A stretch of 64,000 bases of DNA from a virus: the IMG/VR virus record IMGVR_UViG_3300028559_000015, positions 25,905 through 89,904 of that record. One strand, written 5' to 3'. Below are positions 33,102 through 41,103 of this stretch, piece after piece. Made by a program: the position numbers and the translations under genes. Numbering within the stretch: the stretch's first letter is position 1; every line of letters begins with the position of its first letter. A model generated the notes under the pieces. The model ran no database searches and was not told where the DNA came from. It saw only the letters and a list, made by a program, of their open reading frames with translations.

Positions 33102-34628
33102 ATGCGTGATATCATAGACAGACTGGAACTTATCAGCGAAAGCACAGGACTAGCCGGTAGAAGAACGGGTGACGTTTTTCGCAACGGCGACGGTGATGAG
33201 ATCACTTTTGACAATATCATGTTTGTCCCTGAACAGGGAGGACGGTTAGAGGATAAAGACCTAGACGATGCTATCGTTTCCGTTGACGATGCGGTACAAT
33301 GGTTGAACAATCGCACGAGTCGTACAGGAGGGTACGCTATTGCTACCTTTAATGGGCCTGATGGTCCTTTATATTTCGGTAGATACTTAGACAACATCAA
33401 AGCCAACTTCGTGTCTAACTATGTTCCTAATCAAGTAGCAGGGTATAAGCTTGCTACGAAGACTGCATTGAAAGCTCAAGCAGGATTGACTCCTCAGGAA
33501 CTTTTAACAGAAAAGACTGACCTGACAGCAAATGATATCATCAAGCAGCTTTCAGTAAGTTTGGGCGTTGACAACCCACTGTACACAGTTGCTTACAACC
33601 TATCTATGGGAGAACCTCTTCCAATATCCTTTGCTGCTCCTCCCGGGGTTAGCTTCTCTGCATTCAGAGATTACTTTTGTGAAATTCTACAACCCATTGC
33701 ACTTCAAAGAGGTGAATATACAGTTAAGGCAGGGGATGATCCTAAAATCCTGTTAGATGGCAGCTTCGATGGTACGCTAATCTCATTTGATTTCAGCAAG
33801 ACTGCTGGATTGAGTGATAGTACGATGTCCAACGAAGACGGTAAGTATGTAAAGGTTAGCAGCAAGGGAGGCACCGGCGCAACTGCTAGTACAAAGAATC
33901 TAATCAACAGTGTAGAGGAACTCTCTCACACTCCCAATGGTAAAAAGGTATTGGATGACCATATAGAAACAATAGAATTGCTCCGTGAGATTGTTGCACT
34001 AGGACAGGCAGGTGCTCCTCTTGGTTTGGGTGTTAAGTTTGATATCATTGATGACGAAGACGCTGCACAGATTCGTGACTTAAAAGATACCCCACCTGTC
34101 AAAGCAGATAAGATCGATGACCTTGGGTTGAGTGATAATCTTGTAAAGTTAGCTAAATCTAGAAAGCCTGACAACCCAGAAAGAATCAGTCTTTATTTCC
34201 ATCTAATCGCAGCAATAGCGCATAAGGTTGCGAAGGAAGTAAACGAGACTACTGAATTTAGTAAGGCAGCAGCAGACATTCTGAACAACGGGTCATTAGT
34301 ACAAGTTTATACCACAGCCAAGGCAGGCAAGGAAATCTGGACCTTAGACAAGTTCGCTACTGTTTATCCCGGAAATAGCATCAGGGGCGTCTATCTATCA
34401 GCTTCTAAGACGTACTACAGCACGGGCATCAAGGGTAACTTCACGTTCAAGATTGATCGAGGCAAGGGAGTACCTGAAGATGATAAGCCAGGAGAGATGC
34501 GAGCTAAGAGAATTCAGACAGATAAAGAATTCGAGAAGAAGGCCGCAGACATTGCTCTAGGCAGAGAAAAGCCCAAAGAAAGAATTCCTTCTAAAATGGG
34601 AGATGTTGGGCGTTCATTGCGAAAGTAA
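33102..34628 (+). CDS. Large hypothetical late protein with capsid-targeting-like N-terminus
   Basis: 508 aa from ATG 33102. It starts MRDIIDRLELISEST, with I-S-E in the protease-recognition form. Mixed alpha/beta with YVKVSSKGGTGATAS near residue 253 preceded by DGTLISFDFSKTAG; D then K-x-S-x-K is reminiscent of a nuclease core but cannot be proven. The C-terminus is basic (REKPKERIPSKMGDVGRSLRK). Late promoter just upstream. Function unknown. Confidence 0.65.
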   Translation: MRDIIDRLELISESTGLAGRRTGDVFRNGDGDEITFDNIMFVPEQGGRLEDKDLDDAIVSVDDAVQWLNNRTSRTGGYAIATFNGPDGPLYFGRYLDNIKANFVSNYVPNQVAGYKLATKTALKAQAGLTPQELLTEKTDLTANDIIKQLSVSLGVDNPLYTVAYNLSMGEPLPISFAAPPGVSFSAFRDYFCEILQPIALQRGEYTVKAGDDPKILLDGSFDGTLISFDFSKTAGLSDSTMSNEDGKYVKVSSKGGTGATASTKNLINSVEELSHTPNGKKVLDDHIETIELLREIVALGQAGAPLGLGVKFDIIDDEDAAQIRDLKDTPPVKADKIDDLGLSDNLVKLAKSRKPDNPERISLYFHLIAAIAHKVAKEVNETTEFSKAAADILNNGSLVQVYTTAKAGKEIWTLDKFATVYPGNSIRGVYLSASKTYYSTGIKGNFTFKIDRGKGVPEDDKPGEMRAKRIQTDKEFEKKAADIALGREKPKERIPSKMGDVGRSLRK

Positions 34629-34644
34629 TAGGTAACCAAACCTG

Positions 34645-34673
34645 TTGCTTTTATCACAAAGATAGTCTATTGT
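34645..34673 (+). promoter_or_regulatory. Possible promoter of clpP
   Basis: TTGCTT 34645-34650, 17-bp spacer, TATTGT 34668-34673. Weaker match than other early promoters, 27 bp before the clpP ATG. Confidence 0.45.
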
Positions 34674-34699
34674 TGTTATATCATTAAGAAGGATATTAC

Positions 34700-35281
34700 A
34701 TGAGCCTAGTTCCAATCGTACTCGAACAAACTAGCCGCGGTGAACGCAGCTACGACATTTATTCACGCTTGCTTAGAGAGCGTGTCATTTTGCTTGAGGG
34801 CGAAGTGCATGACCAAATGGCTAACTTGATTGTTGCCCAACTTCTTTATCTTGAATCGGAAGATTCAGATAAGGATATTTCTCTCTACATCAACAGCCCT
34901 GGCGGCAGTGTCACTGCTGGTCTAGCGATTCTTGACACCATGGATTTCATTAAATGTGATGTATCTACTATCGCAATTGGAAGCGTTTGCTCTATGGGGT
35001 CTTTGATTGCCAGTTCCGGTGCCAAAGGGAAAAGGTTTATTCTTCCTAGGGCGAGGCACATGGTTCACTCGGTGTCCGGTGGATCCCGCGGTACAGTATG
35101 GGATGCTGAAATCCAAATGGAAGAAATGGTTCGGTTGAATAACCTTCTTACTGAGGTTTATGCTAACAACACCGGTAAAACTATTGAAGAACTTAAAGCT
35201 GCTATGGCTCGCGACAACTATATGGATGCCCATGCATCCGTTGAGTTTGGATTAGCGGATAAGATCCTTACTTCTAGGTAA
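34700..35281 (+). CDS. clpP: ClpP serine protease
   Basis: 193 aa. Catalytic Ser98 in GSVCSMGSL, His123 in [10 protein letters not shown] and Asp172 in ARDNYMD, with the spacing of E. coli ClpP (25 and 49 residues between them). The N-terminal loop, handle helix and INSPGGSV are present. The usual H-Q-P-x-G around the His is changed to H-S-V-S-G. With phage ClpX carrying an IGF loop, a phage-coded ClpXP complex is possible. The stop is overlapped by the antisense homing endonuclease by 8 bp. Confidence 0.95.
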   Translation: MSLVPIVLEQTSRGERSYDIYSRLLRERVILLEGEVHDQMANLIVAQLLYLESEDSDKDISLYINSPGGSVTAGLAILDTMDFIKCDVSTIAIGSVCSMGSLIASSGAKGKRFILPRARHMVHSVSGGSRGTVWDAEIQMEEMVRLNNLLTEVYANNTGKTIEELKAAMARDNYMDAHASVEFGLADKILTSR

Positions 35282-36083
35282 CGGTTCTTCCGGGATAATA
35301 CCCATCTGGACAAGTTTTCGCTCTTACTGATTTGCTACCGTCTGTGTACCAGTGGTAGCCGCTGTAATCTCTGTTCAGATGGGAATTTCCTGATCCGTTC
35401 GAGTGTCCCGATCTATAACCTTCAGGACATTCAAATGCTAACACCGAATTAATTCCGTTAGTGTACCATTTTTTTCCGATACCATGAGCCTTCCCTTTTA
35501 AAGTATCGCTTATTTTTTTATTAGTTTCTGCTGATGCCGGCAGCTTGCCCTTGACAAATCCGACCTCCTGTCCTACATTAGGTGGTAGCATTATTTCTTT
35601 GAAACCATTGTTGTAGCAAACATAGCCTTTTGTGTATCCGGATTGTTTAGGAAATGGATTAACTAATCTACCGGGAATGAACCCTTCGGGACATGAGTGT
35701 TGATGGACCTCCGTAATTCCATTATTATACCATTTCTTGTTCTTATTAGTTTGTCTTAGTTTAGCTACGCCTTCTTCGGTAACTTTGAATCTACGTTTAT
35801 TTCCGGATTGCCAATGTTTATTGAGTAGTAATGGATTGTCCCAATTCTCAATGATCAGCATATTCTCCCGATCATATGCTTCATCCGGATCCGCAGTTTT
35901 AAATATTATATCACTCTCGTATTCACGGAATTCTTCCGAGCCTATGTATTCTGCGGAGGTGAAATATGTTATTCCTAGATCATCTTCCGGGTGAATCTGT
36001 AGTTTGATGTTAGCATATCGGTATCCGATATAAAACTGTTTGGTTACCTTATGAGTAAGGCGATACACGTAAGCTAAATACAT
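35274..36083 (-). CDS. GIY-YIG-like homing endonuclease with WYNNG repeats
   Basis: 269 aa from ATG 36083 (GGAGTATCAGCAAATG). N-terminal [20 protein letters not shown] carries the Y-V-Y and Y-I-G strands. C-terminal half has four repeats of K-K-W-Y-N-N-G ... C-P-E-G-x-x-P/S-G-R, a DNA-binding module shared with the genes at 42644 and 46175. The stop overlaps clpP by 8 bp, so it sits exactly at the clpP 3' end in antisense. Confidence 0.82.
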   Translation of the reverse strand: MYLAYVYRLTHKVTKQFYIGYRYANIKLQIHPEDDLGITYFTSAEYIGSEEFREYESDIIFKTADPDEAYDRENMLIIENWDNPLLLNKHWQSGNKRRFKVTEEGVAKLRQTNKNKKWYNNGITEVHQHSCPEGFIPGRLVNPFPKQSGYTKGYVCYNNGFKEIMLPPNVGQEVGFVKGKLPASAETNKKISDTLKGKAHGIGKKWYTNGINSVLAFECPEGYRSGHSNGSGNSHLNRDYSGYHWYTDGSKSVRAKTCPDGYYPGRTVT

Positions 36084-36110
36084 TTGCTGATACTCCGTTT
36101 CAGTATTAGA

Positions 36111-36153
36111 GTAGTTGGGAATCTCACCTCCGTGAACTACACTTTTATTTATC
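36111..36153 (-). promoter_or_regulatory. Late promoter and 5' stem-loop of the homing endonuclease at 36083
   Basis: Late box (GATAAATA on minus, 36146-36153) followed by a GUAGUU/AACUAC stem (36135-36140 and 36111-36116) and an inner GGAG/UUCC pair. Same architecture in three other genes. Confidence 0.65.
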
Positions 36154-36188
36154 TTTGCGGTTGCCAATCACCGTTTTGTGCGTTAGCG

Positions 36189-36196
36189 TATAAATA
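36189..36196 (+). promoter_or_regulatory. Late promoter TATAAATA
   Basis: Perfect box in the gap after the antisense gene, 43 bp before the early promoter of the next small gene. Confidence 0.55.
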
Positions 36197-36231
36197 AGAG
36201 TGAGCGCAATTCACGTTTCGGTGAAAAAAGG

Positions 36232-36260
36232 TTGACTTCGGGTACGTTCTTTGTTAGAGT
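36232..36260 (+). promoter_or_regulatory. Early sigma70-like promoter
   Basis: TTGACT 36232-36237, 17-bp spacer, TAGAGT 36255-36260. Its -35 block TTGACTTCGGGTA matches the ones at 23465 and 36784. Confidence 0.65.
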
Positions 36261-36312
36261 GCATCATAAGCTGAAAAACAGAAACACAAAATTCAAGGAC
36301 ATCAGATTTAAA

Positions 36313-36522
36313 ATGCTCTTTCAAAAAGTCTTCGTACTTCGGGTCATCTATAAGAGTGGTTATGCCATTGACTTTGAAGTCACTGAATATGAGATCAGTC
36401 CATCTATTGCCAAGTGGGTTTCTGCCAACGACGAGTTTCGTCCGATCCATCTGAACTACGATGAAGTAGCTTCTGTGTGGAAGGTTGGTCAACGTCTGCG
36501 CCTCAAGTTTTTCAAGAAATAA
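36313..36522 (+). CDS. Hypothetical protein, 69 aa
   Basis: Starts MLFQKVFVLRVIYKSGYAID and ends VGQRLRLKFFKK. Compact beta-rich protein. A longer in-frame form would begin inside the promoter and is not supported. No family recognised. Confidence 0.65.
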   Translation: MLFQKVFVLRVIYKSGYAIDFEVTEYEISPSIAKWVSANDEFRPIHLNYDEVASVWKVGQRLRLKFFKK

Positions 36523-36533
36523 GGAAATATAAA

Positions 36534-36749
36534 ATGTCAAAGAAGTATGATGAACGTCACGGAGGTCCGTATGATCGCGGGTCTGCTGATAGCTACTACG
36601 GTCGGGGTTCTAACCCTCACTACTACAAAGGTGGTAGCTATTCCAGCGAAAAGGTTGAACAGAAGCATATGACTCCTGAGGAAATCGAAGCCTATCTTGC
36701 AGGATACGCCGGTAACGAAGCTGAAGGTAATTTTAAGGACTGGGGTTAA
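36534..36749 (+). CDS. Conserved small phage protein, 71 aa
   Basis: Start ATG 36534 with AAGGAA upstream. Distinctive ERHGGPYDRGSADSYYGRGS and PHYYKGG, then MTPEEIEAYLAGYA and NFKDWG at the end. I recall this pattern from many phages of this type; no function is known to me. Confidence 0.75.
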   Translation: MSKKYDERHGGPYDRGSADSYYGRGSNPHYYKGGSYSSEKVEQKHMTPEEIEAYLAGYAGNEAEGNFKDWG

Positions 36750-36763
36750 GTTGAATTAAATCG

Positions 36764-36812
36764 TACCCGAGGTCACTTTTCGGTTGACTTCGGGTATCCG
36801 TTTTGCTACATT
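36764..36812 (+). promoter_or_regulatory. Early promoter with operator-like inverted repeat (second copy)
   Basis: TTGACT 36784-36789, 17-bp spacer, TACATT 36807-36812. TACCCGA 36764-36770 pairs with TCGGGTA 36790-36796. Nearly the same block as at 23444-23493. Confidence 0.7.
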
Positions 36813-36849
36813 GAATCATAGACAGAAACAAACAAACGGAGACACGAAC

Positions 36850-37125
36850 ATGATCTACACTCTCAAGATTTATCGTTATGATCGTCGCTGCAAGAGCGGT
36901 GAACGCTTCTTTAAGACTTACGAGTATGACCGTAAGGACGATGCTTCGATGGACCGCGAAGTCAATGCTCTCCGCGGCTGTGGCTACTTCGACGACATGT
37001 TCCGCATCGAATACGCCCCCAAGTTCATCACTGTCAAGAACCTGATGAGCGGCAAGGATGTGCAGATTGCTGCCGATACTCCTTGGTCTTGTCGTCCGGA
37101 TTCAGAATCTTATTGGTCGGCTTGA
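36850..37125 (+). CDS. Conserved hypothetical protein, 91 aa
   Basis: Start MIYTLKIYRYDRRCKSGERF, ending PWSCRPDSESYWSA. GGAGAC upstream. Appears to be a family repeated in phages of this kind. The last 16 bp overlap the antisense homing endonuclease gene. Function unknown. Confidence 0.75.
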   Translation: MIYTLKIYRYDRRCKSGERFFKTYEYDRKDDASMDREVNALRGCGYFDDMFRIEYAPKFITVKNLMSGKDVQIAADTPWSCRPDSESYWSA

Positions 37126-37721
37126 GGTCTGATCATAACAAAGGAACCATCAGGCAGATAATGTCTTTTGGTTCCTGTTTTTGATTTAGCAAGTTTTGCA
37201 TTTCGTTCTGGTGTGCAAATTTTAGCCTGAACATCTGGTCTTTTTAATGCTGCCGAAATATTAGCTTTTCCAGATTCTGGCATTTTCCACCCTTCTTCTT
37301 TTTTCTTGCGTTCTCTTTGGGCAGCTAATTCTCTAAACTTTTGAATGTTCTCCGGTGATCGTTTGAATCCAGTCAATTTTCTGCTAATGCGGGCCTTCAC
37401 TTCTTCTGTGTGTTGAGCGGGACCACGAAACTTTTTTCCTCCGTTATGTCTATTAATCCAATTATCGCGGGAAGCAGCGTTTAATCTTCGTAACACCTTG
37501 TGTTCCCACAGTATGGCTTCTTGAGATGTAGAGAATATTTTTCGGACCTCAACAGTGAATGAGTCAATGCCGTATTCCGCAATCAACTGCTTGACTATTT
37601 TTGACGATGAAAAATAAGTTTTCCATAGTGTATCTGGGTTCGCAGTTTTACCGTGCCTAATCCCGTAATAATGCTTTTGAGTGGGCTTATGGAATAGATA
37701 GTATGAAAAAGGGGTTGACAT
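37110..37721 (-). CDS. GIY-YIG-like homing endonuclease with NUMOD3-type motif
   Basis: 203 aa from ATG 37721 (AGGAAAG upstream, late box TATAAATA). N-terminal YYLFHKPTQKHYYGIRHG has the Y and Y-G core strands. Later part: RISRKLTGFKRSPENIQKF and repeats of helix-turn elements typical of NUMOD3 DNA-binding segments. C-terminus ends in the stop that overlaps the 36850 gene. Confidence 0.75.
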   Translation of the reverse strand: MSTPFSYYLFHKPTQKHYYGIRHGKTANPDTLWKTYFSSSKIVKQLIAEYGIDSFTVEVRKIFSTSQEAILWEHKVLRRLNAASRDNWINRHNGGKKFRGPAQHTEEVKARISRKLTGFKRSPENIQKFRELAAQRERKKKEEGWKMPESGKANISAALKRPDVQAKICTPERNAKLAKSKTGTKRHYLPDGSFVMIRPQADQ

Positions 37722-37743
37722 TGTTTCTTTCCTGTTGTATATT
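37715..37743 (+). promoter_or_regulatory. Early sigma70-like promoter
   Basis: TTGACA 37715-37720, 17-bp spacer, TATATT 37738-37743. Lies over the start of the antisense endonuclease gene. Confidence 0.7.
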
Positions 37744-37744
37744 G

Positions 37745-37752
37745 TATTTATA
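37745..37752 (-). promoter_or_regulatory. Late promoter TATAAATA (minus strand)
   Basis: Perfect TATAAATA on the minus strand, 23 bp before ATG 37721, back to back with the early + strand promoter. Confidence 0.7.
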
Positions 37753-37782
37753 CAAACAAAGATGTTTTTGGAGCATGTAATC

Positions 37783-37959
37783 ATGGATATCGAAAGAGCA
37801 AATCGTATCGTAGGCAAGATGGCTAAGGAGCGGTATCGTTCCAGCGACGAAGTTCTTGCCGAGTTCTTGCGTTATCAGAAAGATGGCGAGTGCCAGCATT
37901 TTTGGCCCGATGAAAACACGGCATGTCTCATGCTGATTAAGCGACGAGCGAGTCAGTAA
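37783..37959 (+). CDS. Hypothetical protein, 58 aa
   Basis: Start MDIERANRIVGKMAKERYRS with GGAG at good spacing. Ends ACLMLIKRRASQ. Mostly helical. Unassigned. Confidence 0.65.
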   Translation: MDIERANRIVGKMAKERYRSSDEVLAEFLRYQKDGECQHFWPDENTACLMLIKRRASQ

Positions 37960-38006
37960 TGCTGCAATATATCCCTTCAAAAGTCAACATCTATAAGGAA
38001 AATAAA

Positions 38007-38222
38007 ATGGAAACTATCGCTAAGGTTATCGGCCTCGCTGTCGTAGGAATTGTTGCTATCGTTGTTCTCGGGCTTATTCTTAGCCTGCCGGTCATGTGGC
38101 TTTGGAACGCTTGTCTTGTCGCTGCTATTCCTGGCATCAAGGAAATCGGATGGCTCCAGGCTTGGGGTATCTTGATTCTGTGCGGCTTGCTCTTTAAGAA
38201 TGCGTCTTCGTCTTCTGACTAG
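38007..38222 (+). CDS. Small two-pass membrane protein, 71 aa
   Basis: Two hydrophobic segments, VIGLAVVGIVAIVVLGLILS and GWLQAWGILILCGLLFKN, after a short N-terminus. AAGGAAAATAAA upstream. Ends with a Ser-rich tail. Likely inner-membrane protein; may relate to lysis or host takeover, unproven. Confidence 0.7.
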   Translation: METIAKVIGLAVVGIVAIVVLGLILSLPVMWLWNACLVAAIPGIKEIGWLQAWGILILCGLLFKNASSSSD

Positions 38223-38254
38223 GAAAACTTAGCACTTTGGATAAACATAGACAT

Positions 38255-38262
38255 ACTAAATA
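38255..38262 (+). promoter_or_regulatory. Possible late promoter ACTAAATA
   Basis: ACTAAATA box 50 bp before the secreted-protein gene at 38312. Same variant box as before folE and hsp20, but without a clear stem-loop. Confidence 0.35.
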
Positions 38263-38311
38263 ACAATTCTAATATTTAAAAACAAACATTGATATCATAG
38301 GAGAAGAACAA

Positions 38312-38533
38312 ATGTTAAAAACTATTACTGCACTACTAGTCGGTACCAGTCTCGTCGCCGGCCAGGCTATTGCACAAAACAGCGCATCGACATCTCGGGT
38401 CGGTGATCGGGTCGGTGCGACAGCCGAAAGGTCAAGTGATGTTGCCGGTGTACCGCTGTCATTGCTGCTAATCGGCTCCATCGTAGCTGTCATTGCTTAC
38501 AAAGCCACAGACGACAACCCTGCAAGTAACTAA
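38312..38533 (+). CDS. Small secreted or membrane protein, 73 aa
   Basis: Signal-peptide-like start MLKTITALLVGTSLVAGQAI with an A-I-A-Q end suitable for cleavage, followed by a hydrophilic part and a second hydrophobic stretch (VPLSLLLIGSIVAVIAYK). AGGAGAAG upstream. Could be a periplasmic or membrane protein exported by the host Sec pathway. Function unknown. Confidence 0.65.
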   Translation: MLKTITALLVGTSLVAGQAIAQNSASTSRVGDRVGATAERSSDVAGVPLSLLLIGSIVAVIAYKATDDNPASN

Positions 38534-38551
38534 ATAAACCAAAAATAAAAC

Positions 38552-38580
38552 TTGACAACCGCTTAGGTTGAGCGTATAGT
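38552..38580 (+). promoter_or_regulatory. Early sigma70-like promoter
   Basis: TTGACA 38552-38557, 17-bp spacer, TATAGT 38575-38580, 31 bp before the SWIM-domain gene. Confidence 0.75.
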
Positions 38581-38610
38581 TGATATATAAACTCGATTAT
38601 GGAGTCAGCT

Positions 38611-39006
38611 ATGGATCTGCTTGCTGTCGGACAGACGGTTACTATCAAGGTTGAAAACGTTATGTGGCCTGCTCGGGACCTCCACGCTAATGGTGTTGTT
38701 GGTCCCGAGTTCAATATCTATACCGGCACGATAGTGCGTGAGAAATGGTTTGATGCTGATGAGATCGGCATCACCACCGAAAATCCTAAGTTTCCGTTTC
38801 GTCGCATTCAGCGCCAGAGGATTGTAGCAGTTAACGAGCAGGCTGTCGATTACACTCCGATCAAGTCTGCTCGGGTTGAAATCACTGTGCAAGGTTCTAA
38901 GGGCAACACTTATATTGTCACTAAGGAGAACGGCAAGGCCACTTGTTCGTGTTCTGGTTTCCAGTTTCGCAGGACTTGCAAGCACAGTCAAGCAGTGCTA
39001 GTGTAA
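38611..39006 (+). CDS. SWIM zinc-finger protein, 131 aa
   Basis: The last 20 residues contain CSCSGFQFRRTCKHSQAVL, a C-x-C-x-n-C-x-H SWIM zinc finger, which binds DNA or proteins. The N-terminal beta part (TVTIKVENVMWPARDLH) could be an OB- or SH3-like domain. ATG 38611 follows GGAG; an ATG four codons upstream is less well placed. Early promoter upstream. Confidence 0.75.
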   Translation: MDLLAVGQTVTIKVENVMWPARDLHANGVVGPEFNIYTGTIVREKWFDADEIGITTENPKFPFRRIQRQRIVAVNEQAVDYTPIKSARVEITVQGSKGNTYIVTKENGKATCSCSGFQFRRTCKHSQAVLV

Positions 39007-39007
39007 G

Positions 39008-39217
39008 ATGAATGCAGCTAAAGAAAACACATTTAGGGCCTTGCGTGATGAGGAGTTGCTTGTGACCAGTTTTTTGTGTAGATTTAATTGGCACACCTGG
39101 ACCAAATATCGTGAACCCGAAATTATTCGTGATAGTACCTTTAAGCCGGTAACTATTCAAGAACGCAGATGTGGGTCTTGCAACCTCTCCAATCGTAAAA
39201 TCTTAAGTAAGGATTAA
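39008..39217 (+). CDS. Hypothetical Cys/His-containing protein, 69 aa
   Basis: Start one base after the previous stop. Contains CRFNWHTW and ERRCGSCNLSNRK, which suggests a small metal site. No family recognised. Confidence 0.6.
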   Translation: MNAAKENTFRALRDEELLVTSFLCRFNWHTWTKYREPEIIRDSTFKPVTIQERRCGSCNLSNRKILSKD

Positions 39218-39220
39218 GCA

Positions 39221-39586
39221 GTGTCAATGCACTTAGCACCTGTGTTCGTGAGTACGATCAATCAGGGTAAGATCAAAAAGAAACTCACTGCACCCCAGCA
39301 ACGAGCATTGGCCGAACACCAGGTCTGGCTACGCAAGCGAGGGCTTCATATCGAGCAAATTAATGCGAGGAAGCCTAAAAAGCGTGTCACAGAAGAAAGC
39401 ACCTTTACCTACGAGTCTCGCTGCGCTGTTCCTACTTCAAACACAGTAGGCAATGGGTTCAAGAAGGAAGAAAACAAGTACACAGGCACCTTGATTAAAG
39501 GAGTGGCCACGATGCACAAGAGCAATTGTGTTCCTGTCATTGACAAAAAACAAATGGAAGAAATCTCTCGGATGCGCCGAGGCTAG
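39221..39586 (+). CDS. Conserved hypothetical protein, 121 aa
   Basis: Starts (GTG 39221 or ATG 39227) MSMHLAPVFVSTINQGKIKK; this N-terminus (M-S-M-H-L) is one I have seen in many phages. Basic middle part, ends EISRMRRG. Function unknown. Confidence 0.7.
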   Translation: MSMHLAPVFVSTINQGKIKKKLTAPQQRALAEHQVWLRKRGLHIEQINARKPKKRVTEESTFTYESRCAVPTSNTVGNGFKKEENKYTGTLIKGVATMHKSNCVPVIDKKQMEEISRMRRG

Positions 39587-39600
39587 ACTAAGAGGTAATT

Positions 39601-40098
39601 ATGCGTAAAGAACTTGATGAATTGCTGTGTGAGAAGTATCCTAAGATTTTCAGGGACCGAAACGCACCCATGAATCAAACCTGCATGTGCTGGGGATTCG
39701 ATTGCGGTGATGGTTGGTTCAACATCATTGATGCTCTGTGTGATAATATCCAAAGCCATATTGACGATATTGAGCGGCGGCGAGTTTCCACTATTAAATG
39801 GAATGAAAACCTGAATGATCCTGATTTTGAGTGGTCGGCGTACTATGCCTCGGAGTTTGTTGAACGAGAAGAACGTCCTGTTCCGGAACTGCTTGATCAG
39901 GTTGTTGCTATCCAGGTAAAAGAAAAGTTTGGTACACTGCGTTTCTACTACAACGGCGGCGACGATTACATCGATGGTCTAGTGAGTATGGCAGAGTCAA
40001 TGTCTGCCGTCACCTGTGAGGTGTGCGGTAATCCGGGTACTAGTACTGACGGCGGTTGGATTCGTACTCTGTGCGAAGAACATAAAAAGGAAGAATAA
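39601..40098 (+). CDS. Conserved hypothetical protein with zinc-type C-terminus, 165 aa
   Basis: Acidic, with VKEKFGTLRFYYNGGDDYID in the middle and TCEVCGNPG and LCEEHKK at the end, which suggests a C-x-x-C, C-x-x-H zinc site. A family commonly found in phages; I know of no function. AGAGGTAATT upstream. Ends 12 bp before an antisense homing endonuclease gene. Confidence 0.72.
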   Translation: MRKELDELLCEKYPKIFRDRNAPMNQTCMCWGFDCGDGWFNIIDALCDNIQSHIDDIERRRVSTIKWNENLNDPDFEWSAYYASEFVEREERPVPELLDQVVAIQVKEKFGTLRFYYNGGDDYIDGLVSMAESMSAVTCEVCGNPGTSTDGGWIRTLCEEHKKEE

Positions 40099-40110
40099 TG
40101 AAGGCGAGGA

Positions 40111-40953
40111 TTAATCCACATACCTTGCAGAATAACCGTAGATTTTAGGATGTTCAGAAACCTTTCCGGAACGCAATGCACCATATATTAAGTGGAACGA
40201 TAATTCTAGCTCTTTGCAGGTATCCCTAAGATTTCCATAGCATTCTATTTCATTTCCTAAAGGGTCAACAATTATAATTCTTTTTGCTCTAGGATTGTTT
40301 TTTCCGGAGTGAGCTTTTCCTTTTAGTTGCATAGATCGTTTCTGTTTTAGTTCTGTTGCCTTTTCTATACCGTAAAGCTCATCATATGATTTGCCCTTAA
40401 ACCTAGTAGAAGCAACACTTGCTTGAGTTTCCTTCAATTCATCCGAATGAGTCTTACCGAACATACCGTTTTTGCTTCCTGGATTGGATTTTTTAGGGTT
40501 TGAGCCGCGTAACTTAGCTTTAACTGTTTCGGTCAACGGGCCTCTAACCTTTCCTTTATTGCTGCGGCCGCCCTTCTTGTATATCTCATCAGTGAGCTCC
40601 AATCCTTTATTCCATGCCTGGCCACCGTAACGGACACACGCATACGATCGGTTGATATACAGAGGATTCCTAATCACTTGTAATGTTCGCTGTATACAGT
40701 CCTCTTTGTCATATGCTTCTTGGCGAGTAGAAAAAGATGCTATGATAATACTACTAAACAACTGCGGATTGAGTTTTAGTTCGGATAGCCAAATATTCTT
40801 ATATTCTTTGCTAGTAACTGATCCACGGTAGCCGCGGGCTACTTTGCGGACGCTGCTAGAACCTATGTAGAACGGGGGAAGCTTATTTCCTCGGTATATT
40901 GTTAGGTACACACAATAAAGTGTTCGGTTGGCTTCGGAAGTGTAAATAGTCAT
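40111..40953 (-). CDS. GIY-YIG homing endonuclease with NUMOD-type repeats
   Basis: 280 aa. N-terminal TLYCVYLTIYRGNKLPPFYIG carries the GIY-YIG strands. Middle: KGLELTDEIYKKGGRSNKG, then NUMOD3-like segments (GMFGKTHSDEL and LKGKAHSGKN). C-terminal IIIVDPLGNEIECYGNLRDT with a following helix is IENR1/NUMOD1-like. RBS GGAGTATCAGC is shared with the genes at 36083 and 42644. Its 5' UTR has the fourth copy of the covarying stem-loop. Confidence 0.82.
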   Translation of the reverse strand: MTIYTSEANRTLYCVYLTIYRGNKLPPFYIGSSSVRKVARGYRGSVTSKEYKNIWLSELKLNPQLFSSIIIASFSTRQEAYDKEDCIQRTLQVIRNPLYINRSYACVRYGGQAWNKGLELTDEIYKKGGRSNKGKVRGPLTETVKAKLRGSNPKKSNPGSKNGMFGKTHSDELKETQASVASTRFKGKSYDELYGIEKATELKQKRSMQLKGKAHSGKNNPRAKRIIIVDPLGNEIECYGNLRDTCKELELSFHLIYGALRSGKVSEHPKIYGYSARYVD

Positions 40954-40977
40954 TGCTGATACTCCTTAACAGTGTTA

Positions 40978-41023
40978 GAGGGGATGGGCATTGCGAGTGC
41001 CGCGATCCTCACTTTTATTTATC
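40978..41023 (-). promoter_or_regulatory. Late promoter and 5' stem-loop of the homing endonuclease at 40953
   Basis: Late box GATAAATA on minus (41016-41023), stem GAGGAU (41005-41010) with AUCCCCUC (40978-40985), and inner GGCA/UGCC. Both arms differ from the other copies yet pair, so the pairing is conserved by covariation. Confidence 0.65.
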
Positions 41024-41030
41024 TTTTTCC

Positions 41031-41059
41031 TTGACAATGTTTCTGTTATCGTGTATAAG
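41031..41059 (+). promoter_or_regulatory. Early sigma70-like promoter
   Basis: TTGACA 41031-41036, 17-bp spacer, TATAAG 41054-41059, 45 bp before the phosphoesterase ATG. Confidence 0.7.
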
Positions 41060-41103
41060 AAATATACAGTCAAATACTGTATTAAAAGAAGGTATTTCAG
41101 AAC

